Source: JBGSWL01 sp041752455
GTDB taxonomy: Bacteria > Pseudomonadota > Alphaproteobacteria > Rhizobiales > Rhizobiaceae
Length of the DNA: 52,016 nucleotides
Assembly (NCBI GenBank): GCA_041752455.1
Contig: JBGSWL010000084.1
Coordinates: forward strand, 1 to 52,016
Direction of reading: 5' to 3'
Within the stretch, counting starts at the first letter, position 1. Every line of letters begins with the position of its first letter. A program made the position numbers and the translations under genes. The notes under the pieces are model-generated. The model did not search any database. It was given only the letters and a program-made list of their open reading frames with translations, and was not told where the DNA came from. Positions 8,243-16,714 of the stretch are shown here, piece by piece.

Positions 8243-9067
8243 ATGCTGACCGTCGAAACCCGCCATGCCATCGATCCGGCCTCGGCCCGCCTTTTGGGCA
8301 CGCAGGACCTGCGCCGGCATTTCCATGCGGGCGGCCTGTTCCAGCCCGGCGAGATGCGCCTTGTCTATTCGCATTATGACCGCCTGATCATCGGTGGCGT
8401 GGTGCCGGCCGGTGGTGCGCTGACACTCGACCGGGTCGCCGAAGCCGGAACGCCGTCGATCCTCGACCGTCGCGAGATGGGCATTCTCAACATCGGCGAG
8501 GCGGGAACCGTGAGCGCGGCCGGTGTTCGTCATGATGTTGCGCCGGGCGAAGTGCTCTATCTCGGGATGGGGTCCGGTGCGGTGACCTTTGCCGGGCAGG
8601 GCAAGTTCTACGTCCTGTCGGCACCGGCCCACCGCACCTGTCCGACCCGCCTGATCAGACAATCCGAGGCGCGTCGCGTCGAACTTGGCGCGCGCGAGAC
8701 CGCCAACGAGCGCGTCATCCACCAGTTCCTGCATCCAGACGTCGCAGACACCTGCCAGTTGGTGATGGGATATACGAAGTTTTCGCCCGGTTCTGTCTGG
8801 AACACAATGCCGGCCCACCTGCATGACCGGCGCATGGAAGCCTACCTCTACTATGACATGGCTCCGGCCCAGCGGGTCTTTCACATGATGGGCGAGCCAC
8901 AGGAAACCCGCCATCTGGTCGTTGCCAACGAGGAGGTCGTGATCTCGCCGCCGTGGTCGATCCATTGCGGCGCGGGAACCGGTGCCTACACGTTCTGCTG
9001 GGCAATGGCCGGCGACAATGTCGACTTTGCCGACATGGACATGGTGCCGATGGAGGCGTTGCGGTGA
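8243..9067 (+). CDS. kduI: 5-keto-4-deoxyuronate isomerase
   Basis: Converts 5-keto-4-deoxyuronate (DKI) to 2,5-diketo-3-deoxygluconate, with a zinc-dependent cupin-like fold. The protein is 274 aa, close to the usual 278. Family features: RRHFHAGGLFQPGEMRLVYSH near the start, the zinc motif MPAHLHDRRMEAYLYYDM, then FHMMGEPQETRHL and the C-terminal ISPPWSIHCGAGTGAYTFCW. AAAGG lies upstream of ATG 8243. The end overlaps the kduD start (GTGA), so the two are translated together. Confidence 0.96.
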   Translation: MLTVETRHAIDPASARLLGTQDLRRHFHAGGLFQPGEMRLVYSHYDRLIIGGVVPAGGALTLDRVAEAGTPSILDRREMGILNIGEAGTVSAAGVRHDVAPGEVLYLGMGSGAVTFAGQGKFYVLSAPAHRTCPTRLIRQSEARRVELGARETANERVIHQFLHPDVADTCQLVMGYTKFSPGSVWNTMPAHLHDRRMEAYLYYDMAPAQRVFHMMGEPQETRHLVVANEEVVISPPWSIHCGAGTGAYTFCWAMAGDNVDFADMDMVPMEALR

Positions 9068-9807
9068 GCCTGTTCTCGCTTGCGGGCAAACGCGCCTTGG
9101 TGACCGGCGCCAATACCGGCATCGGGCAGGCCATTGCCGTCGAGATAGCTGCCGCCGGCGCCCATGTTGTTTGCGCCGGACGCCGGGCGTGCTCCGAAAC
9201 GGTTGACACCATATTGGCGGCAGGCGGCTCTGGCGAAAGCATCCTGATCGACCTGTCGGACCCGATGGCCGGGGGTGCGGCGATCGACGGGCTCGGCGAT
9301 CTCGACATCCTCGTCAACAATGCGGGCATCATCCGCCGCGGCGCCAGTGTCGAGTTTTCGGAAGAGGACTGGGACGCGGTGATGGACGTCAATCTGAAGG
9401 CGCTGTTCTTCACGACACAGGCCTTTGCCAAGCGCGCGATGGCACGCGGTGCGCCCGCCAAGGTCATCAACATTGCGTCCCTGCTGTCGTTCCAGGGCGG
9501 CATCCGTGTTGCGTCCTACACCGCGGCCAAACATGGCGTTGCCGGGGTTACCAAGATCCTTGCCAACGAATGGGCGGCGCGGGGCATCAATGTAAACGCG
9601 ATTGCACCGGGCTATATCGAGACCAACAACACCGAAGCGCTGCGCGCCGATGCCGTCCGATCAGCCGACATCCTTGCCCGCATCCCTGCCGGCAAATGGG
9701 GCAGCCCGCGCGATATCGGCGGGACAGCGGTGTTTCTGGCATCGCCCGCCGCCGACTATGTCCACGGCGCCATCATCAATGTCGATGGAGGCTGGCTTGC
9801 GCGCTGA
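9064..9807 (+). CDS. kduD: 2-deoxy-D-gluconate 3-dehydrogenase (KduD)
   Basis: Short-chain dehydrogenase that reduces 2,5-diketo-3-deoxygluconate to 2-keto-3-deoxygluconate (KDG) with NADH. From GTG 9064, which overlaps the kduI stop, it has 247 aa. Seen: the Rossmann motif TGANTGIGQAIA, NNAGII, the catalytic tetrad around VINIASLLSFQGG and YTAAKHG (Tyr-x-x-x-Lys), and the KduD-like C-terminus AADYVHGAIINVDGGWLAR. Its last codons overlap the start of the mannitol-dehydrogenase-type gene. General SDR identity is certain, and KduD specificity follows from context and the C-terminus. Confidence 0.92.
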   Translation: MSLFSLAGKRALVTGANTGIGQAIAVEIAAAGAHVVCAGRRACSETVDTILAAGGSGESILIDLSDPMAGGAAIDGLGDLDILVNNAGIIRRGASVEFSEEDWDAVMDVNLKALFFTTQAFAKRAMARGAPAKVINIASLLSFQGGIRVASYTAAKHGVAGVTKILANEWAARGINVNAIAPGYIETNNTEALRADAVRSADILARIPAGKWGSPRDIGGTAVFLASPAADYVHGAIINVDGGWLAR

Positions 9808-11245
9808 AACGCCCCGGCTACCGGGTTCATCCGACCGGCGTCCTCTGCCCGGCGTCGTGCATTTCGGCCTCGGCGCGTTCTTCCGCGCCCATGGCGCCCT
9901 GTATCTCGATGTGGCGATGGCAGCATCGGGCGGCGATTGGGGCGTCATCGGCGTCAGCCTGAAACGCCCGGTCCAGCGCGACAAGCTGGCGCCGCAGGGC
10001 TTTGCCTATACCGCGGTCGAAATGGCACCCGAAGGCTTGAAGCCGCGCACCATCGGGATCGTTCGCGACGTGCTGGTTGCGCCCGAGGATCCGGCTGCCG
10101 TGATTGCCGTGATGGCTGACCCTGCCATCAAGCTTGTGACGTTGACGGTGACGGAAAAAGGCTATTGCCACACTCCGGCAACCGGGCGGCTCGATCGCGG
10201 TCATCCGGGCATTGTCCACGATCTCGCCAACCCGGACGCACCGGAGACGGCGCCGGGGTTCATCGTTGCCGCGCTTGCCAAGCGAAAGGCGGCTGGCACA
10301 GGTCCGCTGACGGTGATGAGCTGCGACAACCTGCCGGAAAACGGCCATACGCTGCGCGCCGTCATCATCGAGTTTGCGCAAAACGTCGATCCGGACCTTG
10401 CAGCATGGATTGCCGCCGAGGTTGCGTTCCCGTCGACCATGGTGGACCGGATCGTTCCGGCGACGACCGATGCCGACATCGCCCGCGTTGCCGAACTGAC
10501 CGGTTTCCATGATGCATCGCCGGTGATGCATGAACCATTCGGCCAATGGGTCATCGAGCGCTCATTTGCCGGGCCGATGCCGGATCTTGCTGCCGCCGGT
10601 GCGCAACTGGTCGAGGATGTGCGGCCGTACGAGTTGATGAAACTGCGCTGCCTGAACGGCGCGCATTCTTCGCTTGCCTATCTCGGCTATCTGGCCGGTC
10701 ACGAGACGATCGGCGATACGGTGGCAGCCCCGGCCTTTCGCGACTTCGTTGAAACGCTGTGGAGTCGCGAGATCATCGGTTCGTTCGCGCCGCCACCCGG
10801 CGCCGATGTTTCCGCCTATTGCGCAGCGCTTTTGCAACGGTTTTCCAATCCGGCGATCCGCCACCGCACCTGGCAAATCGCCATGGACGGATCGCAGAAG
10901 CTGCCGCAACGCCTGCTCGGAACGGTTGCCGACAATCTCGCCAAGGATCGTCCAATCACTTGTCTTGTAACGGCGATTGCGGCCTGGATGCGCTACGTTT
11001 CCGCGATAGACCTTGCCGGCAATGCCATCGATGTGCGCGATCCGATGGCGGCAAGGCTGGCAGATGTGCAGACCGGAATCGGACCGGCGAGCGACCGGTG
11101 TGCCGCGCTTCTGGCGATCGAGACGATTTTTTCCCCGGCGCTGGCTGCAAATGCGCAGTTTGGTGCGGCGATCACCGCAGCGCTGGAAGAGATCGAGACG
11201 GCGGGCATCAACGCGGCACTGACATCCGCCAGCAAGGCCTTCTGA
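9797..11245 (+). CDS. uxuB: Mannitol dehydrogenase family, probable D-fructuronate reductase
   Basis: NAD-dependent reductase expected to convert D-fructuronate (the UxaC product) to D-mannonate. It contains VVHFGLGAFFRAHGALYLD (Rossmann start), VTLTVTEKGYCH, VMSCDNLPENGHTLR, FPSTMVDRIVPATT and the catalytic-region motif YELMKLRCLNGAHSSLAYLGYL. The likely start is TTG 9797 (482 aa) because GGAGG stands 5 bases upstream; ATG 9785 (486 aa) has no ribosome site. Either start overlaps the kduD end. The related mannitol or tagaturonate reductases are alternatives, but context favours fructuronate. Mannonate dehydratase (UxuA), the next enzyme, is missing from the window. Confidence 0.85.
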   Translation: MRAETPRLPGSSDRRPLPGVVHFGLGAFFRAHGALYLDVAMAASGGDWGVIGVSLKRPVQRDKLAPQGFAYTAVEMAPEGLKPRTIGIVRDVLVAPEDPAAVIAVMADPAIKLVTLTVTEKGYCHTPATGRLDRGHPGIVHDLANPDAPETAPGFIVAALAKRKAAGTGPLTVMSCDNLPENGHTLRAVIIEFAQNVDPDLAAWIAAEVAFPSTMVDRIVPATTDADIARVAELTGFHDASPVMHEPFGQWVIERSFAGPMPDLAAAGAQLVEDVRPYELMKLRCLNGAHSSLAYLGYLAGHETIGDTVAAPAFRDFVETLWSREIIGSFAPPPGADVSAYCAALLQRFSNPAIRHRTWQIAMDGSQKLPQRLLGTVADNLAKDRPITCLVTAIAAWMRYVSAIDLAGNAIDVRDPMAARLADVQTGIGPASDRCAALLAIETIFSPALAANAQFGAAITAALEEIETAGINAALTSASKAF

Positions 11246-11281
11246 CCGGCGTTTACTTCGTGTTTCTTTGCATCTGCTAAG

Positions 11282-11301
11282 GCTCCGAAAACAATCGGAG
11301 C
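11282..11301 (+). promoter_or_regulatory. Hairpin covering the galE ribosome site
   Basis: GCTCCGA and TCGGAGC form a perfect 7-bp stem with a 6-base loop. The 3' arm contains the GGAG that serves as ribosome site for ATG 11309. It could act as a translational gate or as a weak terminator for the uronate operon; there is no T-run. The structure is seen in the sequence; the function is inferred. Confidence 0.45.
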
Positions 11302-11308
11302 GCGGCAG

Positions 11309-12358
11309 ATGGCTGAACCACAGATCGACGACCAGAAGCACATGCGCGTCTTCGTGACCGGCGGGGCCGGTTATATCGGCACGCACACGCTCGTACAGTT
11401 GCTCGGCGCGCGCCATGAGGTCTGCGTCTTCGACAACTATTCCAACAGTTCGCCGGTCGCGCTGGACCGCGTGCGGCGGCTGACCAATTCCGACTTCCTG
11501 CAGGTTGAAGGCGATACCCGCGACGAGGGGGCGATGACCACCGCCATGGCCGATTTCCGCCCCGATGCCGTGATCCACTTTGCCGGCTTAAAGGCGGTCG
11601 GCGAAGCCAATGTGGTCCCGTTGAAGTACTACGAGCACAATGTGCAGGGATCGATTGCCTTGCTCAAGGCGATGGATGCCGTCGGTTGCCGGCGCATCGT
11701 GTTCTCGTCTTCCGCGACTGTCTACGGCGAGGCGCACTACCTGCCCTATGACGAGGCCCATCCGCTTGCGCCAACCAATGCCTATGGCCGCACGAAATAC
11801 TTCATCGAGGGCATCATCGGCGACTGGGCGAAGGCGAACGCCGAGGCCTCAGCCGTGCTGCTGCGCTATTTCAACCCGGTCGGCGCACATGCTTCCGGCC
11901 AGATCGGTGAAGACCCGGACGATGTTCCCAACAACCTGATGCCGTTCATTGCGCAGGTCGCCGTGGGCCGGCGCGAGATGTTGTCGGTGTTTGGCGATGA
12001 CTACGAGACCCGCGACGGCACCGGCGAGCGCGACTACATCCATGTTGTCGATCTGGCCGCAGCTCATCTTGCCGCCCTCGACTACGCCGCCGCAGCAACC
12101 GGATGCGAGGCGATCAACATCGGTACCGGTCGCGGCATTACCGTGTTCGAACTGATAGCAGCCTTTGAAAAGGCGTCAGGCCGTCCGGTTCCGCGCAAGG
12201 TTACCGCGCGTCGTCCCGGCGATGTCGCGCGCAGCGTGGCCGATGCATCAAAGGCCAACCGCCTGCTTGGTTGGGAGGCAAAGCTGGATGTCGATGACAT
12301 CTGCGCTTCGGCATGGTCCTGGCAGTCGCAAAATCCTGCGGGCTATCGCGGCAGCTGA
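11309..12358 (+). CDS. galE: UDP-glucose 4-epimerase
   Basis: Interconverts UDP-glucose and UDP-galactose with bound NAD, feeding polysaccharide synthesis or galactose use. The 349-aa extended SDR shows MRVFVTGGAGYIGTHTLVQL, VCVFDNYSNSS, IHFAGLKAVGEA, SSSATVYGE with the catalytic Ser, and YGRTKYFIE (Tyr-x-x-x-Lys), then ILLRYFNPVGAH-like GalE sequence and GTGERDYIHVVDLA. ATG 11309 has GGAG upstream; ATG 11342 (MRVFVTGG) is the shorter alternative. It sits between two catabolic operons and has no obvious functional tie to either. Confidence 0.94.
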   Translation: MAEPQIDDQKHMRVFVTGGAGYIGTHTLVQLLGARHEVCVFDNYSNSSPVALDRVRRLTNSDFLQVEGDTRDEGAMTTAMADFRPDAVIHFAGLKAVGEANVVPLKYYEHNVQGSIALLKAMDAVGCRRIVFSSSATVYGEAHYLPYDEAHPLAPTNAYGRTKYFIEGIIGDWAKANAEASAVLLRYFNPVGAHASGQIGEDPDDVPNNLMPFIAQVAVGRREMLSVFGDDYETRDGTGERDYIHVVDLAAAHLAALDYAAAATGCEAINIGTGRGITVFELIAAFEKASGRPVPRKVTARRPGDVARSVADASKANRLLGWEAKLDVDDICASAWSWQSQNPAGYRGS

Positions 12359-12390
12359 GCCGCAGTTGGCCCGTTCCGGCACGGCTTTTT
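12358..12390 (+). terminator. Weak rho-independent terminator candidate after galE
   Basis: AGCCG (12358-12362) can pair with CGGCT (12382-12386), followed by TTTT within a five-T run. The stem is short and the loop long, so efficiency is doubtful, but the T-run directly after galE is suggestive. Confidence 0.35.
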
Positions 12391-12417
12391 GCAAGACACC
12401 GCCAAGACCTGAGCAGT

Positions 12418-12437
12418 CTTGATTGACGTACCTCAAG
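12418..12437. promoter_or_regulatory. Candidate LacI-type operator, site 1 (before lacI-family gene)
   Basis: CTTGATTGACGTACCTCAAG has perfect outer arms CTTGA/TCAAG and a symmetric ACGT centre. Sixteen of 20 bases match, in reverse orientation, a second site at 16715-16734 before the ABC transporter operon. It lies 31 bp upstream of the LacI-family start, as expected for autoregulation, and a TTGACG hexamer inside it could be a -35 element. Confidence 0.65.
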
Positions 12438-12468
12438 GTTTGCAGCAACGTGCCGCCGGGAGGACCTG

Positions 12469-13515
12469 ATGGCGCGGCCGACTGTTCATGACATCGCAAG
12501 GCATGCCAATGTCAGCCTTGCAACGGTGGACCGTGTCCTGAACGAACGCCCCGGCGTTCGGGCAAAAACCATCGAGCGTGTCCAGGAGGCGGTGTCGGCG
12601 CTTGGCTACATGCGCGACCTGCATGCGGCCAACCTTGCGCGTCAGCGTCTCTACCGCATTGTGTTTGCGGTTCCTTCGATCCGGTCGAAATTCATGGAGC
12701 AACTGGAAGCCGAAATTCACCGGGCGCAGGTCAACCAGTTGGCCGAACGATGCCGGATCGACATCGTGCATCTGCCATCGACCGACACGCACCAACTCGT
12801 CACCGAGCTTGCCCGGCTCGAAGTTGAATCGATCGATGGCCTCGCCATCATGGCGCCGGAAACGCCGCGTCTGCGCGACCAGATCATCCACCTGCGCCAA
12901 GCCGGTGTCGCCGTCGTTCCGATCGTTTCGAACCTTCCCAATTCCGGCTGCGCCCATTTTGTCGGGATCAACAATGTCGGGGCAGGGCGCACCGCAGCGC
13001 TTCTGCTTGGCCGCTTTGCCGGAACTGCAACCGGAACCGTCGCGGTGATCGCCGGATCGATGGCGCAGCATGACCATGCCGAGCGGCGCTTCGGCTTTGA
13101 CCTTGTGATGCATGAGCAGTTCCCCGGCTTGAAAGTTCTGCCGACTATCGAGTGCTGGGACCGGGCGGAACTCGTGGATTTGCGCGCGCGCGAGGTGCTG
13201 GCGCGGGTGCCCGATCTTGCCGGGATCTACTCGGTCGGGGCGGGCGTCAGCGGACTTGCCGCCGCGCTCGCCGACCGGAACGACAGGCGCCGTCTTGCGG
13301 TCGTGGTACACGAACTGACGGCGATCTCGAACGATGCCTTGCGGCGCGGGCTTTTCGACGCCGTTATTGCCCAGGACATCGGCCACATCGTCCGTTCTGC
13401 CGTGCGGGTGCTGCTTGCATCTAAGGAGGGCCGGGCGCTTGACCCGGCGCAAGAGCGCATCCGCACGGAAATCTTCGTGAAGGAAAACCTGCCCGGTGAC
13501 CCGGGCCACATTTGA
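12469..13515 (+). CDS. LacI-family transcriptional regulator
   Basis: Carbohydrate-responsive repressor of 348 aa. The N-terminal HTH is canonical: VHDIARHANVSLATVDRVLNE (residues about 6-26) with the hinge-preceding LGYMRDLHAANLARQR. The C-terminal part is a periplasmic-binding-protein-like fold (IVFAVPSIRSKF, GLAIMAPET, VGINNVGAGRTAALLLGRFA). GGGAGG precedes ATG 12469. First gene of a run with two TIM-barrel isomerases and an oxidoreductase. A 20-bp palindrome in front of it recurs before the ABC transporter genes, so it very likely controls both units. The effector is unknown, probably the imported sugar or a pathway intermediate. Confidence 0.93.
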   Translation: MARPTVHDIARHANVSLATVDRVLNERPGVRAKTIERVQEAVSALGYMRDLHAANLARQRLYRIVFAVPSIRSKFMEQLEAEIHRAQVNQLAERCRIDIVHLPSTDTHQLVTELARLEVESIDGLAIMAPETPRLRDQIIHLRQAGVAVVPIVSNLPNSGCAHFVGINNVGAGRTAALLLGRFAGTATGTVAVIAGSMAQHDHAERRFGFDLVMHEQFPGLKVLPTIECWDRAELVDLRAREVLARVPDLAGIYSVGAGVSGLAAALADRNDRRRLAVVVHELTAISNDALRRGLFDAVIAQDIGHIVRSAVRVLLASKEGRALDPAQERIRTEIFVKENLPGDPGHI

Positions 13516-13527
13516 GGGAGGAAAGAC

Positions 13528-14586
13528 ATGAAAACGATCAAGGGACCTGCGCTGTTTCTGGCGCAGTTTGCCGGTGATGCCGCGCCGTTCAATTCCTGGG
13601 ATGACATCACCCGTTGGGCGGCCGACTGTGGCTATGCCGGGGTTCAGGTGCCAAGCTGGGACGGGCGGCTGTTCGATCTGGAAAAGGCGGCCAGCTCGAA
13701 GGACTACTGCGACGAGTTCAAGGGCGTGGCGCGCGAAAACGGCGTCGAGGTGACGGAGCTTTCAACCCACCTTCAGGGTCAGCTGGTCGCCGTGCATCCG
13801 GCCTATGACACAGCGTTCGACGGATTTGCAGCGCCAACCGTGCGCGGCGATCCCGCCGCCCGTCAGGCATGGGCTGTCGATCAGGTGAAGAAGGCGATCA
13901 CGGCATCGCGCCACATGGGCATAGGCGCACATGTGACGTTTTCCGGGGCACTCGCCTGGCCCTACGTCTATCCGTGGCCGCAGCGCCCTGCCGGACTGGT
14001 GGAAACCGCATTCGACGAACTGGCGCGGCGCTGGCGTCCGATCCTCGATCATGCAGACGAGAACGGTGTTGATCTTTGCTACGAGATCCATCCGGGCGAA
14101 GACCTGCATGATGGCATCACCTTCGAGATGTTTCTCGAACGGGTGGGCAACCATCGGCGTTGCAACATGCTTTACGACCCATCGCACTACGTGCTGCAGG
14201 CGCTCGACTATCTCGCCAACATCGACATCTATCACGAGCGCATCAAGATGTTTCACGTCAAGGATGCCGAGCTCAACCCGACCGGACGTCAGGGCGTCTA
14301 TGGCGGCTACCAGTCCTGGGTCAACCGGGCCGGCCGGTTCCGCTCGCTCGGCGACGGCCAAGTCGATTTCGGTTCGATCTTTTCCAAGCTCGCCCAATAC
14401 GACTTCGAGGGCTGGGCCGTTGTCGAATGGGAATGCGCGCTGAAGCATCCGGAAGACGGGGCGCGCGAAGGCGCCGAATTCGTGCGCCAGCACATCATTC
14501 GCGTCACGCCGCATGCGTTCGACGACTTTGCCGGTGCTGGCACCGACGAGGTCGCCAACAAGAAGATGCTGGGCATCGGCCAATGA
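13528..14586 (+). CDS. Sugar phosphate isomerase/epimerase-like TIM barrel (COG1082)
   Basis: A 352-aa xylose-isomerase-like (AP endonuclease 2 family) TIM barrel, likely a metal-dependent isomerase, epimerase or lyase acting on a sugar or keto-sugar. Visible metal or active-site elements are LCYEIHPGEDLHDG (Glu/His), NMLYDPSHYVLQ (Asp/His), KMFHVKDAEL and AVVEWECALKHPE. GGGAGG precedes ATG 13528, 12 bases after the lacI stop. It ends in an ATGA overlap with the next TIM barrel. It does not resemble mannonate dehydratase UxuA closely. Substrate unknown; relatives often neighbour Gfo/Idh/MocA dehydrogenases, as here. Confidence 0.85.
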   Translation: MKTIKGPALFLAQFAGDAAPFNSWDDITRWAADCGYAGVQVPSWDGRLFDLEKAASSKDYCDEFKGVARENGVEVTELSTHLQGQLVAVHPAYDTAFDGFAAPTVRGDPAARQAWAVDQVKKAITASRHMGIGAHVTFSGALAWPYVYPWPQRPAGLVETAFDELARRWRPILDHADENGVDLCYEIHPGEDLHDGITFEMFLERVGNHRRCNMLYDPSHYVLQALDYLANIDIYHERIKMFHVKDAELNPTGRQGVYGGYQSWVNRAGRFRSLGDGQVDFGSIFSKLAQYDFEGWAVVEWECALKHPEDGAREGAEFVRQHIIRVTPHAFDDFAGAGTDEVANKKMLGIGQ

Positions 14587-15434
14587 AAGTCGGGCTCAAT
14601 CTGCTGCTTTGGACCACCCATGTGGGCGACGAACACCTCGGTACGCTGGAGACGCTGAAGACCGCCGGCTATGACGGGGTGGAGGTTCCGATCTTTGCCG
14701 GCGACCCCGGGCACTATGCGGCACTCGGGCGCAAACTTGCCGATATCGGCCTTCAATCGACGGTCGTCGCCATTGTTCAGGACGAAGCGCGCAATCCGCT
14801 TTCCGGCGATCCTGCCCATCGGACGGCTGGCATCGACTATCTGAAATGGCTGGTCGATTGTTCGGCTGCCCTTGGTGCGGAGGTCCTTGCCGGACCGTTC
14901 TACCAGCCGCTGGGCATCTTTACCGGTTCTGGTCCGACCGGCGCCGAATGGGACCACCTTGTCGAGGCCCACCGCCAGATGGCGGCACATGCACAGGGCA
15001 CCGGCGTCGCCCTGTCTGTCGAGCCGCTCAACCGGTTCGAGTGCTACGCACTCAACACCGCTCAAGCCGCCGCCCGGCTGGTTGAAGAGGTGGGTGCGGA
15101 CAACTACGGCTATCTCTTCGACACGTTCCACGCGAACATCGAAGAAAAGTCGCTATCGGGCGCGATTGCGCAAACCGTCAGCTCCATCAACCACGTGCAT
15201 GTTTCTGCCAATGACCGTGGCACGCCGGGTCGCGGACACATCGACTTCGATCCGATCTTTCGCGCCCTGCGGTCCGGCGGCTATGACGGCTGGCTGACCG
15301 TCGAAAGCTTTGGCCACGCGCTTCCCGATATCGCGGCCGCGACAAAGATATGGCGCCCGGTCTTCGATAGTTACGAGCAGGTCTGGTCGGAGGGGATCGC
15401 GTTGATCCGGGACGGTTGGGCAAAGGCTGGCTGA
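14583..15434 (+). CDS. Ketose 3-epimerase-like TIM barrel (COG1082)
   Basis: A 283-aa TIM barrel resembling D-tagatose/D-psicose 3-epimerases and hydroxypyruvate-isomerase-like proteins. Seen: MKVGLNLLLWTTH start, GYDGVEVPIFAGD, SVEPLNRFECYALNT with the metal-binding Glu, YLFDTFHANIEEKS (Asp/His ligands), HVHVSANDRGTPGRGHIDF, and LTVESFGHALP with the second catalytic Glu. The ATG overlaps the stop of the previous gene (ATGA), so the two barrels are coupled. The NRFE-x-Y and DTFH-x-NIEE blocks favour a ketose C3-epimerase over a phosphate-dependent isomerase. The true substrate is unknown. Confidence 0.85.
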   Translation: MKVGLNLLLWTTHVGDEHLGTLETLKTAGYDGVEVPIFAGDPGHYAALGRKLADIGLQSTVVAIVQDEARNPLSGDPAHRTAGIDYLKWLVDCSAALGAEVLAGPFYQPLGIFTGSGPTGAEWDHLVEAHRQMAAHAQGTGVALSVEPLNRFECYALNTAQAAARLVEEVGADNYGYLFDTFHANIEEKSLSGAIAQTVSSINHVHVSANDRGTPGRGHIDFDPIFRALRSGGYDGWLTVESFGHALPDIAAATKIWRPVFDSYEQVWSEGIALIRDGWAKAG

Positions 15435-15461
15435 TGGCAACAACAGGGAGGAGTTCGGGTC

Positions 15462-16637
15462 ATGGCAATTGAAGGAAAGAATGATGATGCACCGGCACCG
15501 ATCCGGCTCGGCATGGTCGGCGGCGGGCGCGATGCGTTCATCGGTGGCGTGCACCGCATCGCGGCGCGCATCGACGGGCAATACCGGCTGGTCGCAGGGT
15601 GTTTCTCGTCGACGGCGGAAAAATCGCAGGCTTCGGGGCGTGACCTCGGCCTCGATCCCAAACGCGTCTACGACGACTTTGCCACCATGGCGGCCCGTGA
15701 GGCGCGGCGCAGCGATGGCATCGAGGCGGTTGCCATCGTTACGCCCAACCATGTCCACTGGCCGGCGGCGCGCGAATTCCTGAAGCGCGGCATCCATGTG
15801 ATCTGCGACAAGCCGCTGACCTCGACACTTGCCGATGCGCGCAAGCTGGTGAAAGCGGCGGAAAGCGCCAAAGCGCTGTTCATCCTGACGCACAACTACA
15901 CCGGCTATCCGATGGTAAGGCAGGCCCGGCAGATGGTGCGCGACGGGGTTATCGGCGCAATCCGTCTCGTGCAGGCCGAGTATCCGCAGGACTGGCTGTC
16001 CGAAAAGCTCGAGGATACCGGCCAGAAGCAGGCCGGGTGGCGCACGGACCCGGCCCGCTCCGGCGCCGGCGGCTCGATCGGCGACATCGGGACCCACGCC
16101 TTCAATCTGGCGCAGTTTGTCTCGGGCCTTGAGGCGGAAGAGATCGCCGCCGACCTCGACAGTTTCGTTGAAGGCCGGCGGCTCGATGACAATGCCCATG
16201 TGATGATCCGCTGGAAGGGCGGCGCCAAGGGCCTGCTCTGGTCCAGCCAGGTTGCGCCAGGCAACGAGAACGCGCTGCGCCTGCGGGTCTATGGCGACAA
16301 GGGCGGCCTTGAATGGGCGCAGGAAGACCCGAACCAACTCTGGCATACGCCGCTCGGCGAGCCCAAACGCCTGATCACCCGCGGCGGGGCTGGTTCCGGC
16401 ACTGATGCGGGCCGGGTCACCCGCGTCCCGGCCGGCCATCCGGAGGGATATCTCGAAGGCTTTGCCACCATCTATGCCGAGGCCGCGCGGGCGATCCGTG
16501 CCGCGCAGGCAGGCGGCGCGCCGGACGGCGACGTGGTCTACCCGACAGTTCAGGACGGACTTGCCGGCGTCGCATTCGTCGATGCCTGCGTCAGGTCATC
16601 CAAGCGCAACGCGGCGTGGACGAAACTCGCCACCTGA
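15462..16637 (+). CDS. Gfo/Idh/MocA family oxidoreductase
   Basis: NAD(P)-dependent sugar dehydrogenase of 391 aa. The N-terminal Rossmann fold has IRLGMVGGGRDAFIGGVHR and VAIVTPNHVHWPAAREFLKRG. The motif usually EKP is DKP here (HVICDKPLTSTLADARKL), a common variant. The C-terminal domain has GSIGDIGTHAFNLAQF, the conserved Asp/His pair. ATG 15462 follows GGGAGG. Third enzyme of the LacI operon; with the two TIM barrels it suggests an oxidation-isomerisation pathway on an unusual sugar. A strong terminator follows the stop. Confidence 0.9.
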   Translation: MAIEGKNDDAPAPIRLGMVGGGRDAFIGGVHRIAARIDGQYRLVAGCFSSTAEKSQASGRDLGLDPKRVYDDFATMAAREARRSDGIEAVAIVTPNHVHWPAAREFLKRGIHVICDKPLTSTLADARKLVKAAESAKALFILTHNYTGYPMVRQARQMVRDGVIGAIRLVQAEYPQDWLSEKLEDTGQKQAGWRTDPARSGAGGSIGDIGTHAFNLAQFVSGLEAEEIAADLDSFVEGRRLDDNAHVMIRWKGGAKGLLWSSQVAPGNENALRLRVYGDKGGLEWAQEDPNQLWHTPLGEPKRLITRGGAGSGTDAGRVTRVPAGHPEGYLEGFATIYAEAARAIRAAQAGGAPDGDVVYPTVQDGLAGVAFVDACVRSSKRNAAWTKLAT

Positions 16638-16650
16638 CGCCTGACGCTGC

Positions 16651-16698
16651 AAAGGGCGGGATCAAGCCAAAGCGATTTGGCAGAAATCCCGCCCTTTT
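16651..16698 (+). terminator. Rho-independent terminator after the oxidoreductase gene
   Basis: AAAGGGCGGGAT (16651-16662) pairs perfectly with ATCCCGCCCTTT (16686-16697), and a nested GCCAA/TTGGC stem lies inside. The 3' side ends in a four-T run. It separates the lacI-isomerase-dehydrogenase unit from the transporter unit, which therefore needs its own promoter. Confidence 0.85.
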
Positions 16699-16714
16699 GG
16701 CGATTCCGACTCGA

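Noticed and set aside
13528..14586. Mannonate dehydratase (UxuA) completing the uronate pathway
   Set aside because: The protein is a COG1082 TIM barrel without UxuA-like motifs and belongs to the LacI-controlled unit, not to the uronate operon.
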